Shown here: piece after piece, positions 16,217 through 27,800 of the stretch
Layout of the letters: every line of letters starts with the position of its first letter
Position numbering within the stretch: position 1 is the stretch's first letter
Assembly: GCA_009746045.1 (NCBI GenBank)
Contig: RPFO01000246.1
Location: 3,321,353-3,373,852 of the forward strand
Origin: Mesostigma viride
Taxonomy: Eukaryota; Streptophyta; Mesostigmatophyceae; Mesostigmatales; Mesostigmataceae
DNA length: 52,500 nucleotides
Direction of reading: 5' to 3'
Position numbers and translations under genes: made by a program
The notes under the pieces: model-generated
The model's input: only the letters and a program-made list of their open reading frames with translations
Told to the model about the DNA's origin: nothing
Database searches by the model: none

Positions 16217-17677
16217 CTATCCCGGGGAAGCCCGGGGGGGCTTCCACAGTTTCTTGTTGACATAGAGGTCCCCGCCCCGCCAGTACATTTGGGGCTTCTC
16301 GGGCTTGGTCTTGTGGCGGATGTAGTCGGGCCACTGATCGCGGCGTTGCTGCTGCTGGGCTGGCGTCAGGTCGTCGTCAAGCGACCAGGAGGTGTTCACC
16401 AGCTTCTTGCGGCGAGAGAGGAACCGAACTCGAGCTGTGATGTCGCTGAAGGTGAGGACCACTGGAGGGGGCCCAGCCTTGGCCCGTGGATGGGGCAGGC
16501 GGTAGGCGCCCTGCAGTATCGCACCTGGCAGCTGCATGCACGCCAAGAGCTGTTTCTGCAGCTCGATCGTCGAGAAGAGAGTCGGGGGTCTCCTCCGGCG
16601 GCATGTCGAAGCGCCTGAGGATGACCCGGCAGCGGCGACGGTCGCGGTCAGCGGCCTCGCGGCGCGTGTCTTCCAGCTCCTGGAGCTTGGTGGTGATGGC
16701 GGTCGTGGTAGAGGATGCCTGGTGGCTCTTGAGCAGGTCCGCCCAGGAGGCGCGAGTCGAGGGGTCAACGCTAGCCCTACCAGCAGGTTGGGCGGCGATG
16801 GTGGCCGTTCGCTCGGCGATCTCGGGGACCTGCGTGGCCAGGGCGTCTACCTTGGCAGCAACTGCCTCACGTTTCACGGTGCCTTGGCTGACTCGGCCTT
16901 CCACCTGGTTAAGGCAGGTGGTCACAGTGGCTGTGGCCTCGGAAACTTTGGTGGCAATGTGCTCTTGCGTAGCAGTAAACTGAGGCTGGAGCTTAAGGGC
17001 GACTCTGGCTTCAATGTTGTTGACCTTGGCCGAGAGAGTGTTGAGTGGGCCGTCGGGCGTGTTCAGGGCGGCGAGCTGCTCAGCCATCGGCGCCAGCTGC
17101 TCCGCCACTGCAGCTCGGATGGAGTCCGTGCTGGGGGAGGTGCTGCTCTGCGGGGATGCTGCAGCTGAGCACTGTGGCTGCCCGTCTGCGCTCATGCAGG
17201 AGGCTCCTGAGGCCAGCGTAGCCAATCTGGGTGATGTCCTGGGCGTCGCAGCGCAGGTAGCTGCACATGATGACTGCCTTCAAGTACGCCTCCGGTTCTT
17301 GAAGCAGCCATTCCCAGGCGGGCTTGCTGACCTTGTCGCCAGGGGTAGGCAGGAAAAGTTCGTCATGGCGGGCCAGGAACTTGATAACATCGTCACATTG
17401 TTCCTTCGTGAGCGTAAAGATTTCCAAGATGCAAAAATCCCGCTGGCCGGCGCCGAAGCGGCGGACGTCCCATTTGGTATGGGAAGTTCGGGTTTTCTTG
17501 GGAATGGGCGACGAATTTGGCGTAGAGCACTGCGTCGAGGGAGGCAGACCGGGGGGGGAGAGCTTCGATCAGCGCGAAAAGGTTGGCGTCCGCAGGAGTT
17601 GATGTCGCACGTGCTGCTGTCGACGGGAATGCCGACGACAGCTCAAAATGTTCGTCAAGGCTGCATTTTGGTGGCAT
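16217..17677 (-). pseudogene. LINE ORF1 protein, several frameshifts (copy 2)
   Basis: ORF1 starts near ATG 17677 and passes through at least four frames: 17677-17400, 17427-17200, 17225-16600 and 16768-16217. Recognisable parts are an N-terminal region, a long coiled-coil-like segment (about 17150-16700), a SWADLLKSHQASSTTTA motif matching TTWADMLKQHTTSTTSA in copy 1, and the C-terminal block LDDDLTPAQQQQRRDQWPDY. At least three frameshifts mean it is inactive. Its N-terminus differs clearly from copy 1, so the two copies belong to different subfamilies. Confidence 0.75.
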
Positions 17678-17724
17678 TTGCAAAATACTGCGTTACAACC
17701 GTAACCGATTATACTAGCAGATGC

Positions 17725-17750
17725 GTCTTGAGAAGACGCATCTGATGCAA
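17725..17750 (-). other. Hairpin upstream of LINE ORF1
   Basis: AGATGCGTCTT, a short loop, then AAGACGCATCT form an 11-bp perfect stem about 50 bases upstream of ORF1. Copy 1 has a degenerate form near 3655-3675. Its position in the leader suggests a role in translation or RNA binding of the element, but this is inference. Confidence 0.6.
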
Positions 17751-17835
17751 GTAGCCTGACTGAATTTGGGGCTCAGACGTAAAAGTTCTGAGCTCCGCCG
17801 TCAGCCATGTCCGCTCGTGGCTCGTGGCTCGTGGA

Positions 17836-18800
17836 CATGGATAATATTAAGCTTGCATGAGCCAGCTAATGCATATAGCTATCGAGTGTATACGCATGGT
17901 CACAAATTAGTATAATTTTATAGTACGTTGTCTCATTATATATACCTGCACCGGGCGCATGCCTCCATCTATTCGCATGTGCGCGGCTACACGTAATAAT
18001 GTATGTAACGTTGTATGTAACGTACGTGGCGTGCAGATCGCGATACATGCATGCATTGATCATGCAATTAATCAACATGGTAGCTAGCCGGGATAATTAA
18101 TCATATCATAGTTACAGAGTCAATGTTGGTGTTAATTAGAGATAGAGCAGGCATGCAGCATGTGCACATATGTATAACATGCAGGCCTGCAGTGCATGCG
18201 TGCATGCACAAAAAACAATAGAAAACACATACTGCATTTGAATAAAGTCATTGAAAATATCAGAATTTGATTTATTAGCACCGAGAAAAAAGCACACAAA
18301 GATCCTAAGTAATCAGGACATGTGTCATTGATAGAGCTGCGTAGATCACCGAGATTGACGCACAAAGTAGGGATTGACAGCAATTAACATGCACTTGGAC
18401 TTCCTTAGTCCATATCAGCAGCTGTAAATATCTGCTCAGTCCCAATCCATCAGCCATGCAGCCTAGCTGTGGGGCTCCACATGCAGCCTTCATTCAATGT
18501 GCACGTCTGAACATCCAATCCTATGGTGCCACATTGCCGAACGCATACCAGCTGGTTGTCTCAGTGATACAGCTGGTACATTCCAATTCAAGCCTCAAGG
18601 CCTCCTGGCAATGGACACGTTGTCCCTGCCTTCGATCCCATGACCAAAGATGATCCTTCAGCATTCTCCACAGCATCCTGTGTGTCCTGCAATGTCCCAT
18701 GCTGTTTAGCTGCTGCTGATGCTAATGGCAATCATGGGCAGCCCTTCTGGCCATCATACGTGCTATGTTTCACCCGCTGGCTGTTCATCCCACCAGCTCA
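17836..18800. other. AT-rich spacer and obgC 3' flank
   Basis: No gene is visible. The right part should contain the 3' untranslated region of obgC (minus strand). A green-algal polyadenylation word (TGTAA on the minus strand) occurs near 18,111, but I cannot tell whether it is used. Confidence 0.4.
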
Positions 18801-21800
18801 CTAGTGCGGCCACGCCGCACTTCCGCGGTAAGTGCCTGGTTTGCGGTTCCAGTCTTCGTACTTGCTGGAGTGGTTGGGGTCGTCATGCCAGACAAACTCG
18901 TACTGCAAGAGGGAAGCCGGAGGAAGCAAGGGTGGAGAGACCAGCCACACCAAGCAGGTCAGAGACAGTCGCCCTGCTGCACCCGATACGGCAAGGCCGA
19001 TAGAAGATGTTCGAGATTACACATTAAGGATAACTCACATCTTAAGTGAATGGCAGTTCAAGGGCTGCATGGAACTCAGCTACAGTCGTCCACCTGCTCT
19101 CTGCCACCCCGCAGCTTTCACACAGCTTTGTCTAGTCCAAATTCTTCAGCAGCTGCCGGGCTAGACACAGACCGCACGGCGGCCAACAAAACGAATACGG
19201 CCAAAGTCCGTCGGCAACAATCCTAAACCAGGAGGTAGCACACTGGATCTAATTACTCAACTGCACCCGAAGGCCATGATTTTTGAAAACAATCGGCGCC
19301 CCCTGGCTATCCCATAGTAGACTCATTCCCTCAAACAGCCCATCTTAAGCAACCGCACTGTAGCACGCTCCCGGGGCCCTGCTCCCTGTGAGCAAGCCAC
19401 CTGGCACACCTGCTGGTTCCCGTGCCTGGTGATCCCGGAGAAGACCCGCACGTGCATGCACCATGCCCTCGACTGGAAACATACGCGTGTGAGTTTGAGC
19501 AGCTATCCGCAAATTGCTGACGACTTGGATGTGCACAACACGTCGCCTTTAAGTGCACAAAACTCTCATGCACCTTGCCTATGATTGCTTGTGTGTGCGC
19601 ACGCACCTTGCCAATTACAATGGTGTCATTCTCCTTCACCCCTTGACGCTTGAGCTCCTTGTTGACACCCGACACCTGCAACACCAGCTGGAAGCGCTTG
19701 GCCGCCTCGTAGTACCTGCACGCATGCATGGTTGCGGGTGCCAGTCAATCACATGCGAGTAGACCAGCAGGGAGTACCTATGAGAATCCGCAACAACGTG
19801 CGCATGCACATGGACAGGCACAAACACACGTGGGGGAAACTCCACACAGATCATCTGTGTCAACGGCCACCTTCTGGCACCTACAGGCACACGCAACAGC
19901 GCGCACGCGTGGCCACGGGCGAGTACGAGCGGGCATAATGGGCGTGTGCACTCGGTAACCGCATCCATCGAAGGCCAACCAGTCGTGGGCAGGTCGCTAG
20001 TGGGCACGTGTGCCGCTGTTCATGCCGAGCAATCTCAGAAAAAGGCACAGCCACGTTCATAGCTGAAAAGAATGGCAAGGTGACGTGCCCATCCCGACCT
20101 GCACCCCTACCCATCCTCTTGCCCCCATGTAGCCGCCCATCACGGGCAAGTACCCTCCTGGCCAGCTCGTTGCTGCCTCAAGGTCCACCTTTCTGCCTTG
20201 GATATTACTACAAGATTCTAATAATACATTATATCCATACACAATGGGCGCAAGCTTCCCCACGCACAGTTTGAACGAATGCGTCTCTTCCCCCTTGTCA
20301 AGTGCCGCTGCCCTCCTCCCCCTCCTCCAAATGTGCTTTCTGCGACTCCCCCCACCACAACCACACTCAAGTCCCCTGCCCCCAGGCGGCGCGACTCACT
20401 CCCAGTTGGTCATCTGCACGAATCGCTCCAGGCCCGCGCCCCGCACTTCCCACACGCGCTCCTCATTGTCGTACTCGATCGCGAACGTGCGCACGTCGGG
20501 CCCCCGCGGCCGCAGCGAGCGCTTGGCCTTGGGCGTGCAGTCCTCTGGGGGGAGGGGAAGGGGGGAAGGGGGGAAGGGGGGAAGGCGATGAGAAGAGGGA
20601 TAGGCGAGGGCGGAAAGGGGCGGGAAGGGGATAGAATTATGATTTGTAGGTGGGGGATGGCAGATGCCAGGAAGGAGGGGTTATGACGACGCGAGGATAG
20701 GGATAGGAGGGAGTCAGAAGCAGATAGAATGGGAGAGGCAGGGATGGGAGCCAAAGGCAGCCACACATGTGCTGAACCCACCGATGGAGGCATACCGCGG
20801 GCAAAAGACGGTCGTGAGGGAGGGCAGGCCGAGGGGACAGGCACGCGGATAGGCACACCAGATAACGCAACGGGCAAAGCTCAGACATAAATATCAGGAA
20901 CGGCAGTCGGGGGATTCCGAAAAACATGCTGGCAAGCGGCAATTGATAGTAGTAAATAAATTGTACGAATAGATAATGTGTAGGAACATGTGGCTAGGCT
21001 CTGCAGCGACCGAGGCAGTAGGGGAGGAGATAGGGATGTCCCAGAAACTGTCTCGAGTTCATAGGCAAGAATGGAGAGCACGTCCGGAAGCAAACAGTAG
21101 CAAGTACAGGACATATCGTATCTGATAAACATTTTGCCATCAAGTGCACGCACCACGCCCTACCCATCGGCTTCCATAGGCCCCGCCGACCTGCCCGCGC
21201 ATAAGTCATTCCAAACCTTCCGCTGCGGCAGCTGCATCCAGCTCGTTCCTTTTTCCGCAACCCCACATGCAAATCCTACCTAAACCCCCTTCCAGTTCTT
21301 ACCATTACCCCCTCCCCCTCACACACATACAGCCATCCCCCCCTTGGCCCCCTTTGGTTGCCGTTCTCCCCTCACCTTCCATGGTCCCCCCTTTGTCCCC
21401 TCACATCCCGCAGTCCCCACCCCTGTCCCCTCACATCCCGCAGTCCCCACCCCTGTCCCCTCACATCCCGCAGTCCCCACCTCTGTCCCCTCACATCCCG
21501 CAGTCCCCACCCCTGTCCCCTCACATCCCGCAGTCCCACCCCTGTCCCCTCACATCCCGCAGTCCCCACCGCTGTCCCCTCACATCCCGCAGTCCCCACC
21601 GCTGTCCCCTCACATCCCGCAGTCCCCACCGCTGTCCCCTCACATCCCGCAGTCCCCACCGCTGTCCCCTCACATCCCACGCTTCCCACCCCTGTCCCCT
21701 CACATCCCGCAGTCCCCACCTCTGTCCCCTCACATCCCGCAGTCCCCACCCCTGTCCCCTCACATCCCACAGTCCCCACCGCTGTCCCCTCACATCCCAC

Positions 21801-24800
21801 AGTCCCCACCGCTGTCCCCTCACATCCCGCAGTCCCACCGCTGTCCCCTCACATCCCGCAGTCCCCACCGCTGTCCCCTCACATCCCGCAGTCCCCACCG
21901 CTGTCCCCTCACATCCCGCAGTCCCCACCGCTGTCCCCTCACATCCCGCAGTCCCCACCGCTGTCCCCTCACATCCTGCAGTCCCCACCGCTGTCCCCTC
22001 ACATACCACAGTCCCCACCGCTGTCCCCTCACATACCACAGTCCCCACCGCTGTCCCCTCACATCCCGCAGTCCCCACCGCTGTCCCCGCACATCCCACG
22101 CTTCCCACCCCTGTCCCCTCACATCCCACAGTCCCCACCCCTGTCCCCTCACATCCCACAGTCCCCACCTCTGTCACCTCACATCCCGCAGTCCCCACCG
22201 CTGTCCCCTCACATCCCGCAGTCCCCACCGCTGTCCCCTCACATCCCGCAGTCCCCACCCCTGTCCCCTCACATCCCACAGTCCCCACCGCTGTCCCCTC
22301 ACATCCCGCAGTCCCCACCCCTGTCCCCTCACATCCCGCAGTCCCCACCGCTGTCCCCTCACATCCCGCAGTCCCCACCCCTGTCCCCTCACATCCCACA
22401 GTCCCCACCGCTGTCCCCTCACATCCCACAGTCCCCACCCCTGTCACCTCACCTTCCACGGTCCCCACCGCTGTCCCCTCACATCCCGCAGTCCCCACCG
22501 CTGTCCCCTCACATCCCACAGTCCCCACCCCTGTCACCTCACCTTCCACGGTCCCCCCCGCGTTGACCACGTCAGCTTCCGACGGCTCCAACTGCGCCAG
22601 CATGTCGCGCACTGCCCGGATAAGCTCGGCCCTGCCGTCGCCCGTCACTGCACTCACAGGGAGCGCCACGTGTCCCATCTCCTCCAGCTCGCGCTGCACC
22701 TCGGGCCACTTCTCCGCCGCCTCTGGCACATCCATCTTGTTGTAGGCCACGATCTGGCACACGCCACCAAGTCAACAAGACGCCAAGTCACCAGCGTACG
22801 CCACACAACCCACCGACACCCACAGATAGGCCATGCCCTTAGGCCACTAAAGCGGAGACCATGACACAAAGAGCGGGCATACAAGACATCCGCATCGTCG
22901 AGAGTATCGCCCCACCAGAGCGCAAGACATGCCACCGAGGGCAGACGCCGCATCACCCAGGCGGACAGACAGAAAAATATATTTGCTGAGAATGGTGCAT
23001 TCCGGAATGATTCAATAAACATATAAAACTATGGAACAAACCTTCGAAGGATGACTACGCTAGAGATGACATGGATGCAAAGAAACCACGGACGAGGCCA
23101 CCACAGGTTCAGCAGGCATGATGAGCCGCTCTATACGACCGCATTTGGCACGCCCACCTGGGCTTGTGCATGGATATGACACCCCTCGTGTCCAGCAACA
23201 CTACATCCTTATGGCCTGCCCACCACGGGCTTGTCTAGCAGCAGCACACACCATGGCAGCAATGATGGAAAGCTTCACTCACCATGGGCTTGTCCAGCAG
23301 CGTCGGGTTGAACAGCTCCAGCTCTGTGACCACCGCGTCAAAGTCACCCACCGGGTCAGGGCTGGTGCCGTCCACCATGTGCACCTGGGGGCGGGGGGGA
23401 GGAGAGGGAGCAAGGGTGGAGAAGTGCAGGGGGCAGGGGGCGAGGGTGGAGGGGGCGACAGTGGAGAGGATCGCAATGTGCATGCACAAGTGGCAAGTTC
23501 AAGGGGTCCACGGTGAGAAACTTACCGAGGCAGAGGTCAGCATGCACAAAGGGAAAAACAATTTAGGTGTCACCAAAACTCTCAACGAAGGTATGCATCC
23601 CGATGCATTGCCATTTACTTTGATGCACAGTCCACCGGAGTCCACCTCTGCTCATGGCTCACATTACATTCAGGCCGATCCGCACGCATGTAAAGCCGCG
23701 CGGCTCATGATGCACAGGCATGGCCAGCAATATTACCCATGGGGGAACACAGGGGCAACCCCCACGCACGCCATTCTGCCTACACAGACCTCGAGTGGCT
23801 GCTGCAGTAAGCGTGGCAGCCAGGGGGGCCGCCCCTTCAGAGGCACACACATAACACCCGTCAAACAAAGACATCCTCGCGTGAACCTGGCCGCCCCTGT
23901 GTTTGCTAAGTCTACACTTCATGAACGGCAGTCCGTCTTCCACACTTGATCTCCACTTGAACAGAAGGGTCAGCCGCAAAACGTGCAGTGCCTTGACTCT
24001 CCAGTGCCAGGACAACGCAGCCACTGAGATCATCCGCAGATGATTCCACCGAATCCACCTCAGCAACCTCGCTCATCCCCCATCTCCTCCGCGCCCCCCC
24101 CCCCCATCAAACCCCCCAATCTCAGCCCGCCCCAATTCTCACCAGCACACGGCAGCGCTCACAGTGCCGCAAGAACTCCAGCCCGAGGCCCCGGCCCTGG
24201 TGCGCGCCTGCACCGAGGGGGCAGGACGGGACGCAAGGGGAAGCGCAGACATTAGGAAGAGTGCCAGATGGCAGGCATGATAGGGCCCTCAGCGGCACGC
24301 ACGTGGGTTTACACGTAGACTGTGTCACGTGAGCATATGTCCTCTGTACTAAGTAGGCGAAACCGGCTTGCACTCATCTACAGAATCCATTGTTTATTGC
24401 ACTCCTGCGTGCAGTGATGAGATGTAAGGGGTAAACCTTCCTCGCATGGCGATGTGGACACTTGGCCCATTCCGGTCTCAAGACATCAGCCGGTCATGCG
24501 ACCCAACCTGCTGAGTGGGTTTCCACACATGCACGGAGAATGCGCCAGGTGTCCTGCCCGGCGGGAAAAATACGGCGATGCGACCCAACCTGCTGAGTGG
24601 GTTTCCACACATGCACGGAGAATGCGCCAGGTGTCCTGCCCGGCGGGAAAAATACGGCGCTACGGGGGAATGCCAGCAGCCTCAACGTACTATCTTTGCC
24701 TACCAATGAACTAGGCTTCATTATCATCCATGTACTAGTGCTATGGATTCCAGATGTGCTAGCTTTGTCTATTAATAGATGTACGGCATTGGCCCCCACA

Positions 24801-27800
24801 TCTCTACCTTGCACCCAGGCGCCGACGTCATCCGGCGTGCTGTGAGGTTTCGTCCGCAACATTATCGCAAGCCGTAGCGGCACCCTTAATGTGCCATGCA
24901 GCACGCTCTAATGTGTCGCACGGCGCCAAAACGTCTACGGTGTGGCCCCACCCCACCTTCCAACAGCCCCGGGATGTCCGCAAACACCGTGCTCATGTAG
25001 TCCTGCTCGCACACGCCCAGGTTGGGCACCAGCGTGGTGAACGGGTACGCCGCGATCTTGGGCTTGGCCGACGTGACCTGCGCCCGTGAGGGTGACGGGA
25101 GGCAGTGACCGATGAGAGTGATTGCAGAAGGTGATGGGTGAGAGTTTCGGGAGACAGTGATGAGAGACAATTACGGTGAATGTGATGGGTGATCGTGACC
25201 GCGGACAGCACAGTGGCAGCGGAGGATATGAAGGACTGGCATAAGGTAATGTGCAAAAGAGATAGAACACATCGTGACAAGCGCCATTGACGGATGTGGT
25301 AGCATCACGAGGACAGTGCAATCGCAGCCGGTAGAATTAAGGGGTGGCATATGCCATGGTGCAGTGTGGGGTTAGCCAAGGGGGCCCTTTGCCATGATGC
25401 AGTGTGAGGTCCGCGGATGACAGTGTGGTGGTCTACAGCGCAGCCGTGCGCGATGGCACCTGCAGTCTTTGCCTGCAGGGGACAGGCCCACGAGGTACAC
25501 GTTTGGTACACCCTGAGGATGTGGGATAGGTGACCTTCCCAGCCACAAGTCACAAAAGGCGTGCGAGGACCTCCGACGGTCTGCTGCACGTTGTGGTAAG
25601 ACATGGCCACTCATCCCCTATACGCATATGCATACCAAATGAGAAGGAAAAGTATGGAGCCATTGGGTTGACAGAAAAATATCCATTTGTAGCCCTTGGA
25701 AGTGCCCTACCACTCGACCCAGCAAAAAGTGTGTGTACACGAGACATCAAGGGAAGTATGATGACCGCAACGACATGACTCTGAGAATTGGGAGGAACAG
25801 GCAGCGCAAGTATGCCACGCACCGCACTGAGCATCGTGCTCTTGCCCGCGTTGGGCACGCCGATAAGGCCCACATCCGCCACCAGCTGGCGCAGGGGGAA
25901 GCCACGGGAGTTAAACAGTGGGAAGCCACGGGAGTTAAGCACGGGGCAAGACGGGAGCAAACAGTGGGCGAACGGGGGGCAAACAGGGGGCCGGCATGGG
26001 GCAAACACAGAAGGAACACACGAAGACGGACGCAGGGGTCGCTAGAGAAAGGGGTCAGGAAGGGAACCCCTAGCAAAATTCCGACTGTGACAGATGCTAG
26101 GGTGACGCTGTCAAGGCAAGCCTGCTGCACGTGGGTGCAGCAAATACGCAGCAGCACGTGCCAGCAAATAAGCAGCAGTACGTGTCCGGAAGACATTGAC
26201 TGTGGACTCGCCAGACAGCCGCTAGACGTGACTGTGACACAGACATAGTACAACATTGGCCACTTGACACCAGGACAACCTCAACAAACGTTTGCTTGGT
26301 GGTAAAGGCAAGGCCACCCACGAGACTGCTGCTGAGCTGGCTGACAAAGCCGATTCTTCAACCCAGAGCTCATATCCCCAAGGGGACACAGGTCCAAGGG
26401 AGGCGCCATAAGGTGCTGCGCCCCTGCGCCAGGTGGCGGCCTCATGCGCTGCTGGCTCTTACGAAACATGAGAGATCCGCCAGAAGTGGGTAACCAGCCG
26501 ACATGGTCACAGCTGCCAGAATCATGCGCACAGGTGCCTGCACCCAAGCCCTGCTGACTCAACGAGCAATGTCTGTATGGTGAAGGGCCAATACTAACTA
26601 ATGCGATTTGCTGTTACGGGGCCAGAGTCTCCCAGTGCGAAGCCTGGCACACTGAGCCTTGACTTGATACGGTGTGCGAACATGCCCACGTGCAACCGCG
26701 AGGACACACCAGGGCGAGCGTGCTTCCGTGAGCCAAGCAGCCACAGCCATACCAGGGCAGAGAGGACAAAACAGGGATGATGGCCATGTTACGTGCGCCA
26801 GTAGAAAGCAGGAGAGGCGGACGGGGGACGGGCAGGCTTGGCGGGGGGCCTAAGGGAGGGAGCGAGGCAGATGGCATACAGATGCACGCATCCTTCCCTC
26901 CACGTTTGTATGCATGTGTGGCTCATACCCCCCCTTCCCATCTATCTACTCACATGAGCTTCACCGCCCCATCTCCCTCTCTACCCACCTCCCTCTCTAC
27001 CCACCTCCCTGTCTACCCACCTCCCTCTCTACCCACCTCCCTGTCTACCCACCTCCCTGTCTACCCACCTCCCTCTCTACCCACCTCCCTCTTTACCCAC
27101 CTCCCTCTCTACCCACCTCCCTCTCCACCAACCTCCCTCTCTTCTCGCTACACATGAACGCGTGCTCCTCGCGGCCCCACCTTCATCTCCAGGTCCAGCC
27201 ACAGCTCCGCGCCCTCCTCCCCGTTCTCCGCGATCGTCGGCGCCTTATTGCGGCTGGGGCAGCATGGGCAGGAGTTTGCGTGAAGCGAGGTAACAAGCAG
27301 ACGCCGGGTGAGCCCACATAAGAGTACCTCACTTGGGGGCGATCCCTGGGGGAAGGGTGGGATTCTGGGATGCCTCGGTACGGCGCAGGCGCACTGGCAC
27401 GCTGGCGAAGCAGCGTAGAGTGAGACGATGCTACTCATGCGTTATGGTGACACGATAGCGGCGGGCAGCGGCAGTGACCGTTTCGTGACAGACGGGGGAG
27501 CAGGAGAGGGCCGGCTTCACGATCTAGGGAACGCGCCTGCGCTCTGGAAAGTCAGGCGGTCCCCCCGTGAGATTTTAAGGCGAGAGCATGGGATGGCGCA
27601 TGAGAGTGTGTGGCGGCTCCAATGCTCGGGTGGGCAGAACAAGGGGTCCCGTTGTTGTCTTACATAGCCACTTGACCCCGTGGACGAGACCACGCCTCTG
27701 GCGGAAGCAACTGCCGCACGCTGCCGTTCTGTGCCTTCAGTTGTACACTAGCAGACCACCTAGCACTAGCACACACCAGCATACACCAGCATTCCCACTG

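Larger units (their letters stand above)
16200..17835 (-). mobile_element. LINE-like retroposon, ORF1-only copy 2
   Basis: The leader (17,835-17,678) shares GCTCGTGG repeats, the GAGCTCCG block and the hairpin with copy 1, and is followed by a broken ORF1. No reverse transcriptase frame follows before unrelated sequence begins. The tail of this copy is not obvious. The (GAATT)n run at 16012-16034 belongs to the opposite-strand element. Confidence 0.65.

Noticed and set aside
21267-22864. Long plus-strand frames of 400-506 codons (Pro/His/Ser-rich)
   Set aside because: They are read-throughs of the 30-bp array on the strand opposite to obgC; the array length explains their openness. Only the minus-strand continuation of exon 12 is of interest.
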